This document shows positions 40,680 through 47,911 of a stretch of 47,911 nucleotides of DNA, one piece after another (within the stretch, counting starts at the first letter, position 1; each line of letters begins with the position of its first letter). The notes beneath the pieces are model-generated. The model made no database searches, was not told the DNA's origin, and worked only from the letters and a program-made list of their open reading frames with translations. The DNA is from Clostridia bacterium. Lineage in GTDB: Bacteria; Bacillota; Clostridia; Oscillospirales; Acutalibacteraceae. The position numbers and the translations under genes were made by a program. Where the stretch lies: assembly GCA_017439545.1 (NCBI GenBank), contig JAFSIW010000054.1, positions 1 through 47,911 on the forward strand. The letters are read 5' to 3'.

Positions 40680-41030
40680 ATGTCTGATAGTCCGTTAATT
40701 ATAAAATCAAAAGAGTTTGCTTTGCAGATAATTAAGGTTTGCAACTATGTTAAACAAACTAAGAAGGAAAGCGTGTTAACCAATCAACTTATCCGTAGTG
40801 GCACAAGTGTTGGTGCTAATATTCGCGAAGCGTTTTATGGACACGGTACTGCCGATTTTATCGCTAAACTTCAAATAGCACTGAAAGAATGTAGCGAGAG
40901 TGAATATTGGTTAGAACTTTTAATTGAAAGCGGATATTATGACAATAGCGGAATTTTGGAAAAATGCATTGAGGTTAAAAAGTTGCTTGTTACATCAATA
41001 AATACAGCGAAAAGTAAATTGAACAAATAA
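40680..41030 (+). CDS. Four-helix-bundle protein of the 23S rRNA IVS family
   Basis: 116-residue all-helical protein recognised by QLIRSGTSVGANIREAFYG and by KLQIALKECSESEYWLELL. The family was first seen within 23S rRNA intervening sequences and is spread widely among genomes; function unknown. Its A/T-rich sequence differs from the flanking genes, and the position just downstream of a tRNA with repeats suggests horizontal gain. It lies 17 bases before the next gene, which has similar composition. Confidence 0.87.
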   Translation: MSDSPLIIKSKEFALQIIKVCNYVKQTKKESVLTNQLIRSGTSVGANIREAFYGHGTADFIAKLQIALKECSESEYWLELLIESGYYDNSGILEKCIEVKKLLVTSINTAKSKLNK

Positions 41031-41047
41031 CCAAGTCGGTGATAATA

Positions 41048-41599
41048 ATGAAATTGTTATTTATGATAGGTAATGCAGCTGTCGGTAAAATGACAGTTGG
41101 GCAGGAACTTATGAAACTCACGGGACTACGATTATTTCACAATCACATGACAATCGAACCCGTTATAGAAATCTTTGGCCAATATAATGGAAAAGCAATC
41201 AACAGACTTCGTCAGGTGGTTTTTGAGGAATTTGCGAAGTCAGATTGCTATGGAATGATTTTTACGTATATGTGGGCTTTCGATCAGCAAGCAGATTGGG
41301 ATTATATTGAATATGTGAAAAGCATTTTTGAACCATATAATACAGAGTTTTACTATGTGGAGCTCGTTGCTCCCCGTGAAATTAGATTGGAACGAAATAT
41401 TACTGAAAATCGATTGCAGAACAAAGCATCGAAAAGGAATGTTGAAATATCGAATCAAAGACTTATCAACGATGATACCAGATACCGACTTGAAAGTTTT
41501 GATGGTGAAATTCCGTTTGATAACTACATTAAAATTGATAATTCAAATCTTCCACCCGATGCGGTTGCAAAAATGATTCAAGAAAAATTTCAGCTATAA
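41048..41599 (+). CDS. P-loop nucleoside/shikimate-kinase-like protein
   Basis: 183 residues with an N-terminal Walker A variant GNAAVGKM (residues 8-15), where the usual Ser/Thr is Met, followed by TVGQEL. HNHMTIEPVIEIFG resembles the substrate region of small ATPases of the AAA_18/kinase class; ELVAPREIRLERN provides a lid Arg. Start taken at ATG 41048; a GTG three codons earlier is possible. A/T-rich like the preceding gene, so probably acquired with it. Exact substrate unknown. Confidence 0.78.
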   Translation: MKLLFMIGNAAVGKMTVGQELMKLTGLRLFHNHMTIEPVIEIFGQYNGKAINRLRQVVFEEFAKSDCYGMIFTYMWAFDQQADWDYIEYVKSIFEPYNTEFYYVELVAPREIRLERNITENRLQNKASKRNVEISNQRLINDDTRYRLESFDGEIPFDNYIKIDNSNLPPDAVAKMIQEKFQL

Positions 41600-41946
41600 A
41601 GAAGGAAAAAACGGCTTATTCATACATAGGTTCATTTTCGTAGTATAAACACAGAAAAGAACCCATCTTTGTCTACCAGACGTTGTTTCTTTTCAACCAA
41701 ATCCGTCCTCACGGACGAAATCAATCCCACCTAAGGGGGATGCAATCACTTCGTGATGAAATCCGACTTGGTCGGGAGATAAGGGCGGCTTTCATTTCAT
41801 CGCGTTTTGCGCGATGGCATGGAATGCGTGATACTGTTTTTGCCCATCCCCATAGCATCAATCCACCGTTTGCCCCCACTCAACGGATAGTTTGTTTACA
41901 TTTTCGGCGCTTTTGGTTATGATAATGACGAAAGGAGGAAAATCCA
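41600..41946. repeat. Tandem-hairpin intergenic element
   Basis: 347 non-coding bases. From about 41697 to 41820 there are successive short palindromes separated by AAATC-like spacers: GTCCTCACGGAC, CCCACCTAAGGGGG, ATCACTTCGTGAT, CCGACTTGGTCGG and ATCGCGTTTTGCGCGAT. The last 60 bases hold the XRE gene promoter. No credible ORF was found. Confidence 0.65.
41895..41923 (+). promoter_or_regulatory. Promoter of the XRE regulator
   Basis: TTTACA (41895-41900), a 17-base spacer and TATGAT (41918-41923), with AAAGGAGG before the ATG. Confidence 0.6.
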
Positions 41947-42555
41947 ATGGATCAGATCAAGATCGGCAGATTTATTGCCGAGCAACGAAAACTTCACAAT
42001 TTAACGCAGGCTTCATTGGCACAGACCCTTGGTATTACCGACCGAGCCGTTTCTAAATGGGAGCGAGGGAAGGGAATGCCTGACGTATCGCTGATGCCGG
42101 AATTATGTGAGATCTTTGGTATTACCGTAAACGAATTATTATGTGGGGAGAGAATCACGATGGATGACAGCAATCAAAAAAATCAACAGCTTATGCTGGA
42201 TATGGCAAAGGAAATAGAACAAAAAAACAAGACCATCTGGAGCGCCATGTGGACCATTATGATCGTGTGTATCATCGGTCTTTTGGGCGGCTTGGCTCTT
42301 GCGGCCCTTGTGGTGCCCGAGGGCGTATGGCAGTTGGTTGCCATTCTTGCCTCCGTCCTTTTGTTTTTGATTCCTTGCTTTTACGCCTTGAAGTTAGAGG
42401 TAAGCGTAGGTGCTTACCAATGCAAGTACTGCGGTCACAAAATCGTGCCCACTTACAAGCAGGCGCTTATGGCCATGCACGCAGGAACTACCCGTTATTT
42501 CAAATGCCCTCAATGCGGCAAACAATCGTGGTGCAAAAAGGTGATCAACCCGTAA
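41947..42555 (+). CDS. XRE-family regulator with membrane segments and zinc ribbon
   Basis: 202 residues. Residues 5-65 are an XRE helix-turn-helix (LTQASLAQTLGITDRAVSKWERG). A charged linker (70-97) leads to two membrane helices (about 98-122 and 126-148), then a cytoplasmic-type zinc ribbon with Cys159-X2-Cys162 and Cys187-X2-Cys190 plus Cys196. Regulators of this build are common in Clostridia, but the signal is unknown. The two membrane passes would place both the helix-turn-helix and the ribbon inside the cell. Confidence 0.88.
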   Translation: MDQIKIGRFIAEQRKLHNLTQASLAQTLGITDRAVSKWERGKGMPDVSLMPELCEIFGITVNELLCGERITMDDSNQKNQQLMLDMAKEIEQKNKTIWSAMWTIMIVCIIGLLGGLALAALVVPEGVWQLVAILASVLLFLIPCFYALKLEVSVGAYQCKYCGHKIVPTYKQALMAMHAGTTRYFKCPQCGKQSWCKKVINP

Positions 42556-42570
42556 CGGTTGGTAACAAGA

Positions 42571-42610
42571 AACCCCGCATTCTCACAACGAGAGTGCGGG
42601 GTTGTTTTTT
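42571..42610. terminator. Bidirectional terminator
   Basis: Stem AACCCCGCATTCTC/GAGAGTGCGGGGTT with one G-U pair, followed by a T-run; between convergent genes. Confidence 0.88.
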
Positions 42611-42960
42611 TACTGACGCCACGCAATAAAGCGGTAACTGTCTAAGATCTGAAAATACTTGGCAAGGCGGGGATACAGCGGCTCGGCGTTTTCACCGAAA
42701 TGCTCCTTCACCTTCACACCCAGATCGGTGAGATTGGTCTGTCCGTCAATCATCGGCCAGATGAAGGTGCCCATTTCGTCTAAATGAACGTAACTGATCT
42801 TCGGTCGCTTAAACAGCTTTTGGGCAATGCGATTGGCCCATCCCTTGTTTTCAATTGCCAGAGTGACCATACCGTTTTTGTCCAAGCTCCAGCCGATCTC
42901 AGCCTTGCGAACGGGAATTCGCGTCAAGTAGTTTTCATCTAATTTTACTTTTTTGCCCAT
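42610..42960 (-). CDS. PqqD-like protein
   Basis: 116 residues. The C-terminal half matches the PqqD fold: YVHLDEMGTFIWPMIDGQTNLTDLGVKVKEHFG. PqqD proteins usually present precursor peptides to radical SAM enzymes, but stand-alone copies of other role exist. No radical SAM gene is adjacent; its neighbour is the OPT transporter, whose stop is three bases upstream, so it forms an operon with a peptide-type transporter. Function is inferred only at fold level. Confidence 0.72.
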   Translation of the reverse strand: MGKKVKLDENYLTRIPVRKAEIGWSLDKNGMVTLAIENKGWANRIAQKLFKRPKISYVHLDEMGTFIWPMIDGQTNLTDLGVKVKEHFGENAEPLYPRLAKYFQILDSYRFIAWRQ

Positions 42961-42963
42961 GGA

Positions 42964-44913
42964 TCATTCTTCCACAGAAGCGGCGGCTTGCTTTTTGCCC
43001 TTGCTCAGACAGAACACCAGCAGGGTAGCAATGATGATGCCGAACAGCACCAGACTGCCTGCGTTAGCAGCCCAACCGGGCAGGTTCAGCTTGCCCGACA
43101 GATCCAGCACGTCGGCAACGGTTTTGCCGCCTACGGGGATGATAGCAAGAATGGCCATCAAAATACCCACCAGACCTTCGCCGGCGATCATACCCGAGCA
43201 GTACAGCACGCCGTTGTTGATGGCTTTTTCTTTCCGTTCGCCTTCCTTCATCTTGTTAAAGGCCCAACGGATCAGACCGCCTACCATAATGCAAGCGTTC
43301 AGTTGTACCGGCAGGTAAATACCGATGGCAACGGGCAGAACGGGCAGACCTACCACCTCAACCACAATGGCAATGAACACACCAATGAGGATCAGACCCC
43401 AAGGCAGATTGCCGTTCATAATGCCTTCGATGACCATTTTCATCAAGGTAGCTTGAGGAGCGGCCAACTCTTGGGAGCCAAAGCCCCAAGCGGCGTCAAG
43501 CAGATACAGGGTTGCGCCGATGGCAAATGCGGCGGCGACTACACCGATGATCTCGCCGTATTGTTGCTTTTTGGGGGTTGCACCCAGCAAGAAGCCGGTT
43601 TTCAGGTCTTGGGAGGTGTCGCCGGAAATAGCGGCAACAATGCAAATGATGGAGCCGATGGCAATGGCGGCTTGCATACCGTGAGCGCCGGAGTCACCGG
43701 TGAGCTTGAGGATCAGGGTAGCGATCAGCAGGGTGGCAATGGCCATACCCGAAACAGGGTTGTTACTGCTGCCTACCAGCCCTACCATACGGGAGGAAAC
43801 GGTGGCAAAGAAGAAGCCGAAGATCACCACAATAGCGGCGCCCAAAAGGGAAACGGGAATGGCAGGAACCAGCCAAACCGCCAAGGTGAGCACCAAAATG
43901 GCGATCAACACGATTTTGATGTTGAGATCCTGTGCGGTGCGCTCGCTGCCGCCGCCGGTTACCGAGAAGCCTTTGATGGAGTCGCGGAAGGTGCGGATGA
44001 TCAGGGGCAGGGATTTGACAAGGCTGATGATACCGCCTGCGGCCAAAGCACCTGCGCCGATGTAACGAACGTAAGAGCTCCAGATGCCCGAAGCACCCGA
44101 AGCGGCATAGATCTCACCAATGGTTTCGGTGCCGGGATACATAATGATGCCGCTGCCGAAAATGACGATCATGGGAATGATCACCAGCCAGCTGAGCACA
44201 CCGCCGCCGAACATATAGGAGGAGATGCGAGGACCGCAAATGTAGCCCACACTCATAACCGCGGGATAAATTTGGGTGCCGATGGAGCCGGGATAGGTTT
44301 TGGCGGTACCTTCTACCGAAACCTCACCGGGGACCAGTTTTAACCCGTCAATGATAAATTTGAACAAGGCGGCAAAGCCCATACCGGCAAATACCTTGGA
44401 GGCATTGGAACCGCCCTTTTCCCCTGCCAGCAGAACTTCGGCACAGGCTTGTCCTTCGGGATAAGGCAGGGTGCCGTGTTCCCGAACGATCAGGGCATTA
44501 CGCAAAGGCACCATAAAGAATACGCCCAGCAAGCCGCCGATCAGGGCGATCAGAGTGATGCTGAGGATGCCGGGTTTTTCCATGATTCCTTCTCTGGCCC
44601 AGATGAACAAAGCAGGCATGGTGAAAATCGCGCCTGCGGCCAGCGATTCACCCGCCGAGCCGATGGTTTGCACTAAGTTGCTCTCCAGAATGGAGTTTTT
44701 GCGCATAATTACACGAATTACGCCCATAGAGATAACCGCTGCGGGAATGGAGGCCGACACGGTCATCCCAACGCGAAGACCCAGATAGGCGTTCGCGGCG
44801 CCGAAAATTACTGACAAAAGAATACCCATAATAATGGAGGTGACAGTCAACTCCGGGGTAACCTTGTTGGCAGGAATATACGGCTGGAATTGTTTTTTGT
44901 CTTCCATAGTCAT
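42964..44913 (-). CDS. OPT family oligopeptide transporter
   Basis: 649-residue polytopic membrane protein with about 15-16 helices, probably importing peptides or metal-chelate compounds with protons. Family marks: ANAYLGLRVGMTVSASIPAAVISMG near the N-terminus, LPYPEGQACAEVLLAGE, MYPGTETIGEIYAASG, and GDTSQDLKTGFLLGATPKKQQ in the middle. The start at 44913 follows GAGAGGAAAT; another ATG two codons later is possible. It heads an operon with the PqqD-like gene. Confidence 0.93.
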   Translation of the reverse strand: MTMEDKKQFQPYIPANKVTPELTVTSIIMGILLSVIFGAANAYLGLRVGMTVSASIPAAVISMGVIRVIMRKNSILESNLVQTIGSAGESLAAGAIFTMPALFIWAREGIMEKPGILSITLIALIGGLLGVFFMVPLRNALIVREHGTLPYPEGQACAEVLLAGEKGGSNASKVFAGMGFAALFKFIIDGLKLVPGEVSVEGTAKTYPGSIGTQIYPAVMSVGYICGPRISSYMFGGGVLSWLVIIPMIVIFGSGIIMYPGTETIGEIYAASGASGIWSSYVRYIGAGALAAGGIISLVKSLPLIIRTFRDSIKGFSVTGGGSERTAQDLNIKIVLIAILVLTLAVWLVPAIPVSLLGAAIVVIFGFFFATVSSRMVGLVGSSNNPVSGMAIATLLIATLILKLTGDSGAHGMQAAIAIGSIICIVAAISGDTSQDLKTGFLLGATPKKQQYGEIIGVVAAAFAIGATLYLLDAAWGFGSQELAAPQATLMKMVIEGIMNGNLPWGLILIGVFIAIVVEVVGLPVLPVAIGIYLPVQLNACIMVGGLIRWAFNKMKEGERKEKAINNGVLYCSGMIAGEGLVGILMAILAIIPVGGKTVADVLDLSGKLNLPGWAANAGSLVLFGIIIATLLVFCLSKGKKQAAASVEE

Positions 44914-44981
44914 ATTTCCTCTCAACTGTATTTTGATTGGGAAAAGACGAGAATCCTGTACTTTTCCACGTTATCTTATAT

Positions 44982-45010
44982 ATTCTAACATAAACCGACG
45001 GGTTTAGCAA
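44982..45010 (-). promoter_or_regulatory. Promoter of the OPT operon
   Basis: Minus-strand TTGCTA (45010-45005), a 17-base spacer and TAGAAT (44987-44982). Its -35 box adjoins the T-run of the upstream terminator. Confidence 0.6.
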
Positions 45011-45012
45011 GA

Positions 45013-45057
45013 CAAAAAATCCTCGCAAGCGGGAAAAATCCCAAGGCTTGCGAGGAA
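45013..45057 (-). terminator. Terminator after the MarR/aconitase-X remnant genes
   Basis: Stem TCCTCGCAAGC/GCTTGCGAGGA with inner CCC/GGG pairing, and a T-run on the minus side. Confidence 0.8.
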
Positions 45058-45076
45058 ATTATAACGAAAAGGGGAA

Positions 45077-45389
45077 TCAGTCTACCGTCACAACGCCGTC
45101 TTCGCCTACCGTAACGGTCATGCCGTCTTTTACGTATTGCAAAAACTCGTCGCCCAAACAATCCACTACCGGCATCGAAACGCCGTCTACCCATACGTCG
45201 GCCAACACCGCACCTGCGGCGGCAAGGGAGTCAATGTACCCCGAAAAGAGCATGCAGGCAGGATTCCGCTCCATAGCGCAGGCGCAATACAGCACCAGTC
45301 CCCCCGTGGTAGAGCCGATGGTCTGGGGCAGACACAGCGCTTTGCCCGCCAAAGGCTTGCCGATTGATAGGGAATGTTTCGGTTGGATT
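45077..45389 (-). pseudogene. Truncated aconitase X swivel-domain (DUF126) gene
   Basis: The reading frame ending at 45077 encodes KPLAGKALCLPQTIGSTTGG and LADVWVDGVSMPVVD, a clear match to the DUF126/AcnX small-subunit swivel domain. Homologous sequence (KHSLSIG) continues upstream to a stop at 45391-45389. The only ATG with a good ribosome site (45392-45390 after GGAGTGTTACCCT) is in a different frame, so a frameshift near the start is needed. In-frame translation would have to begin at a TTG (45352), giving 91 residues. The usual N-terminal portion is missing and no large subunit is nearby. I read it as a decayed gene; an unusual start is the alternative. Confidence 0.65.
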
Positions 45390-45405
45390 CATAGGGTAAC
45401 ACTCC

Positions 45406-45870
45406 TTATCGTTCCCAAGAGGGCAGCCCCTCTTGGCTGACTTGCTGCAGATTTTGGGAGATTTTGTCTAAGGTGCGATAAAAGACCTCCCGTTCTTCTT
45501 CCGAAATGCCTTTGCCGCCGGCTTCTACCGCCAGATCGGCGCGATTGGCAATGTAATCGGCGGCGGTACGACCCACGTCGGTCAGGGTGATCTTCGCCCG
45601 ATACAAATTACGACCCACCCGTCGTTTTTGCACAAAGCCGCTTTTTTCCAGCACCGAGATGGCGCGGGAAACGTCCGACTTATCCCGACCGCACAGTTCA
45701 CTCAGCTGTACCGAGGTCAAGCCCTCTTCGTGACGACGCAGGGTAATCAGATACACCGAGTAAGGACCCTTGAGGCCGTATTTTTCCATTTCGTCCGATG
45801 CGATCTTGTGCCAATATCGGGTGAGCACCGAAAGGGATTGGGAAAACCGTTCAAAACGACTGACTGTCAT
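45406..45870 (-). CDS. MarR-family transcription regulator
   Basis: 154-residue winged-helix dimer. Typical features: the N-terminal helix ending YWHKIASDEMEKYGLKGPYSVYL, the recognition region LTSVQLSELCGRDKSDVSRAISVLEKSGFV and the wing RRVGRNLYRAKITLTDVG. The start at 45870 follows AAGGAGCGGTAGT; earlier in-frame codons add 35 unrelated residues. A TGTTGA/TCAACA palindrome covers its own -35 box, so autoregulation is likely. It precedes the decayed aconitase X gene and stands near the OPT operon. Confidence 0.9.
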   Translation of the reverse strand: MTVSRFERFSQSLSVLTRYWHKIASDEMEKYGLKGPYSVYLITLRRHEEGLTSVQLSELCGRDKSDVSRAISVLEKSGFVQKRRVGRNLYRAKITLTDVGRTAADYIANRADLAVEAGGKGISEEEREVFYRTLDKISQNLQQVSQEGLPSWER

Positions 45871-45900
45871 ACTACCGCTCCTTTTTGTACGATTATAATC

Positions 45901-45931
45901 ATTATAACAAACAGATGTTGAAAAGTCAACA
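45901..45931 (-). promoter_or_regulatory. MarR promoter with palindromic operator
   Basis: Minus-strand TTGACT (45929-45924), a 17-base spacer and TATAAT (45906-45901). The perfect inverted repeat TGTTGA-AAAG-TCAACA (45916-45931) overlaps the -35. GATTATAATC at 45891-45900 is a second palindrome at the start region. Confidence 0.65.
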
Positions 45932-46031
45932 AGGCAAAGGGGGGATTTCCTGATAAGAAATAAAAAAATGACCATATTCGAAAGGGAGAATCCCCGCTTT
46001 TTTGTGGTTTTGCTGTTTTTGAAAAAAACGG

Positions 46032-46060
46032 TTGTTTTTTGCGATAGAAAGGAGTATAAT
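46032..46060 (+). promoter_or_regulatory. Promoter of the antiporter gene
   Basis: TTGTTT (46032-46037), a 17-base spacer and a perfect TATAAT (46055-46060). Confidence 0.62.
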
Positions 46061-46104
46061 AGCCGACGGTTTATGATTCAATCTGTCAAATGTGAGGCGT
46101 ATTT

Positions 46105-47388
46105 ATGTATATTTTATTAAGTCTGTCTATTGCTTTGTTTGCGGGGCTGATGCTGTCCCGCTTGGCAAAACTGGTCAAACTGCCTGCGGTCACCGCCTAT
46201 CTGGTGGCAGGCATTCTCATCGGCCCGTATCTGCTGGGCTCCTTTGGGGTAAAAGGGCTCGGCTTCGTGAGTATGGAAGACGTGAATTCTTACGACATTC
46301 TGTGTGACGTTGCTTTGGGATTCATCGCCTTTTCCATCGGTAACGAGTTCCGCTTGGCTCAACTGAAAAAGACCGGCAAGCAAGCCACCATGATCGGTAT
46401 TTTTCAAGCGGTGTTTACCACCATCTTGGTGGACGCGGCACTCATCGGTCTGCATTTTATCATTCCCGAGCAACTGCCGCTGCCCTCTGCCATTGTGCTG
46501 GGTGCGGTAGCATCGGCAACGGCGCCTGCCGCAACCTTGATGGTGGTGCGGCAATATAAAGCCAAAGGGCCCGTGACCGATATTCTGCTTCCCATTGTTG
46601 CGCTGGACGACGCGGTGGGGCTGGTGCTGTTTGCCGTGTCCTTCGGGGTGGCAAAGGCGCTCATCTCAGGGCAGATCGATCTTCTTTCGGTGGTGTTGGA
46701 ACCGATTTTAGAAGTGGTCGGCTCGTTGGCGCTGGGCGCTGTGATGGGCTTTTTGTTCCATTTCTGCGAACGGTTTTTCCATTCCCGCTCCAAGCGGCTT
46801 GCCATGTCGGTCACCTTTGTGTTGCTCACCGTGGCGCTGTCCCAATTGAAATTTACGGTAGGTGGAATTCACATAGCATTTTCCTCTTTGCTTGTGTGTA
46901 TGATGTTGGGTACCGTGTTCTGCAATGTGTGCGATTTCTCCGAAGAATTGATGGATCGGGTGGACCGTTGGACCGCTCCCTTGTTCATTCTGTTCTTCGT
47001 GCTGTCGGGTGCGGAACTGGAGCTTGCCACCTTCCAAAACCTGTTGGTGGTATGCGTTGGTTTGGTATACATTTTGTTCCGCTCGGCGGGCAAATATTTC
47101 GGTGCTACCATCAGCGCCAAAGCCACCAAATGCGATCCCAATATTGTGAAATATTTAGGGATTACTTTGCTTCCGCAAGCGGGGGTAGCGCTGGGTATGG
47201 CTATGAAGGCAGAAGCGCTGGGCGCCGAAGGGGCGATCGTTGCCAATATCACCCTGTTCTCAGTGCTGATTTATGAGTTGATCGGGCCGTTCCTTACCAA
47301 GGTTGCTTTGCTCAAGGCGGGCGAGATCAAGCCGGAGGGCAAGACCAGTGCCAGACACACCTTCCTGCACACCAAAAAAGTGCACTAA
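46105..47388 (+). CDS. CPA2-family cation:proton antiporter
   Basis: 427-residue membrane protein with about 12-13 helices. Family marks: LPAVTAYLVAGILIGPYLLG in helix 2, ALGFIAFSIGNEFRL, VLGAVASATAPAATLMV (unwound helix 4) and IVALDDAVGLVLF with the adjacent Asp pair of electrogenic antiporters. The last 30 residues are a hydrophilic tail; no RCK/TrkA-N domain follows, so it is a short form. The ion (Na+ or K+) cannot be read from sequence. The ATG at 46105 follows TGAGGCG. Confidence 0.92.
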   Translation: MYILLSLSIALFAGLMLSRLAKLVKLPAVTAYLVAGILIGPYLLGSFGVKGLGFVSMEDVNSYDILCDVALGFIAFSIGNEFRLAQLKKTGKQATMIGIFQAVFTTILVDAALIGLHFIIPEQLPLPSAIVLGAVASATAPAATLMVVRQYKAKGPVTDILLPIVALDDAVGLVLFAVSFGVAKALISGQIDLLSVVLEPILEVVGSLALGAVMGFLFHFCERFFHSRSKRLAMSVTFVLLTVALSQLKFTVGGIHIAFSSLLVCMMLGTVFCNVCDFSEELMDRVDRWTAPLFILFFVLSGAELELATFQNLLVVCVGLVYILFRSAGKYFGATISAKATKCDPNIVKYLGITLLPQAGVALGMAMKAEALGAEGAIVANITLFSVLIYELIGPFLTKVALLKAGEIKPEGKTSARHTFLHTKKVH

Positions 47389-47483
47389 TCGGTTTGGGAT
47401 AACGGCACAGGAACAATGATGCAAATTTTTGTAATGCGTTATGGTGCGATGGCAACCAATGCTACACAAAGCTACTTGTAAGA

Positions 47484-47514
47484 AAAAATGCAGTCCGTCG
47501 AGGACTGCATTTTT
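47484..47514 (+). terminator. Terminator downstream of the antiporter
   Basis: Thirteen-bp stem AAAAATGCAGTCC/GGACTGCATTTTT with loop GTCGA. Confidence 0.75.
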
Positions 47515-47713
47515 GCATCATTTTGCCGTTTTTTCGCCCTCTCGACGTATCACATACGCCTTCGGGGCGAAGGAAAACGGCATCCTGCACCATTCTCCCA
47601 AACCTTGGGCGGAGTTAGTAACGGCACAGGAACGTGTAATATATCTATTGTATTTGTATTCTCGTTATATGCGTAGTTTTACCATAGTGCATAACAACGA
47701 CAAGACGTACGTA

Positions 47714-47744
47714 AAAACGGCAACCCGTCGAGGGTTGCCGTTTT
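47714..47744. terminator. Second terminator-like hairpin with the same loop
   Basis: Thirteen-bp stem AAAACGGCAACCC/GGGTTGCCGTTTT with loop GTCGA, 200 bases from any gene. Confidence 0.6.
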
Positions 47745-47911
47745 GTTGTAACGCGAAAACCCCGCCATAATGGCGGGGTTCCATAAAGGCTTTGCCGATG
47801 AGCAGAAAGCAAATAAAAATTCAGCGTAGAATGCTCATGTGTCAAAGGCTCCCTTGTGTAAAGGGAGCTGTCAGCGAAGCTGACTGAGGGATTGTTTTGT
47901 GTAGATTATCG

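Larger units (their letters stand above)
47389..47911. repeat. Hairpin-rich non-coding region at right edge
   Basis: No credible gene in 523 bases. It contains a 15-base direct repeat TAACGGCACAGGAAC (47400-47414 and 47619-47633), two 13-bp hairpins with the same GTCGA loop, a large imperfect cruciform (47525-47582), an AACCCCGCC/GGCGGGGTT hairpin (47758-47780) and the inverted counterpart of the left-edge repeat (47848-47890). Confidence 0.7.

Noticed and set aside
41600-41946. Insertion sequence
   Set aside because: There is no transposase frame or matching terminal repeats; only short local palindromes.

Overview
The window looks like a chromosomal segment of an anaerobic, spore-forming Firmicute of class Clostridia, most likely the Oscillospiraceae/Ruminococcaceae group. 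The basis is the combination of spoIIR, an alpha/beta-type SASP gene, Noc/ParB next to rsmG, a SCIFF ranthipeptide locus, several dockerin-bearing secreted proteins, and strong TTGACA-17-TATAAT type promoters with GGAGG ribosome sites. The species cannot be named from sequence alone. About 44 protein genes, one tRNA-Arg(CCG), many promoters and terminators and several repeat-rich intergenic stretches can be supported. No CRISPR array, insertion sequence or prophage was seen.

Layout. 0.2-1.0 kb: a LytTR regulator with its DUF3021 membrane partner. 1.1-5.9 kb: a secreted 1161-residue double SGNH hydrolase with a C-terminal dockerin, divergent from an AraC-type regulator that carries the same novel N-terminal domain. 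6.0-10.3 kb: a small unknown protein, SecD/SecF with an enlarged SecF, and a VanY-type carboxypeptidase. 10.3-14.0 kb: lower-glycolysis operon pgk-tpiA-gpmI. 14.0-18.0 kb: an unknown gene, then two tandem secreted solute-binding proteins with N-terminal dockerins. Divergent from these, 18.1-21.0 kb: a DUF5058 membrane protein, a second membrane protein and an M20 peptidase; four 11-bp tandem repeats lie between the two divergent promoters. 21.0-24.0 kb: SCIFF precursor, radical-SAM maturase and an Orn/Lys/Arg-decarboxylase-family enzyme.

24.1-28.1 kb: housekeeping genes yfcE, uvrC, rsmD, coaD and a coiled-coil protein. 28.2-34.0 kb (minus strand): Ig-like/lysozyme-like surface protein, two membrane-anchored proteins, rsmG, noc, spoIIR. 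34.2-36.3 kb: SASP, GNAT, polysaccharide deacetylase. 36.4-39.0 kb: glmS and a left-handed beta-helix protein. 39.1-40.2 kb: a cohesin-like plus dockerin protein. 40.4-42.6 kb: tRNA-Arg followed by palindromic repeats, two A/T-rich accessory genes, a tandem-hairpin element and an XRE regulator with membrane segments. 42.6-47.4 kb: PqqD-like protein, OPT transporter, a broken aconitase-X swivel gene, MarR regulator and a CPA2 antiporter. 47.4-47.9 kb is non-coding and full of hairpins.

The main themes are extracellular polymer use and envelope work. Four dockerin proteins are present, two of which are solute-binding proteins and one of which also has a cohesin-like domain. This suggests a small cellulosome-like or cell-surface docking system. 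The most unusual observations are (1) an intracellular AraC regulator sharing a domain with the secreted esterase it probably controls, and (2) dockerin-solute-binding-protein fusions beside a putative two-subunit membrane transporter and peptidase, joined by a control region with phased 11-bp repeats.
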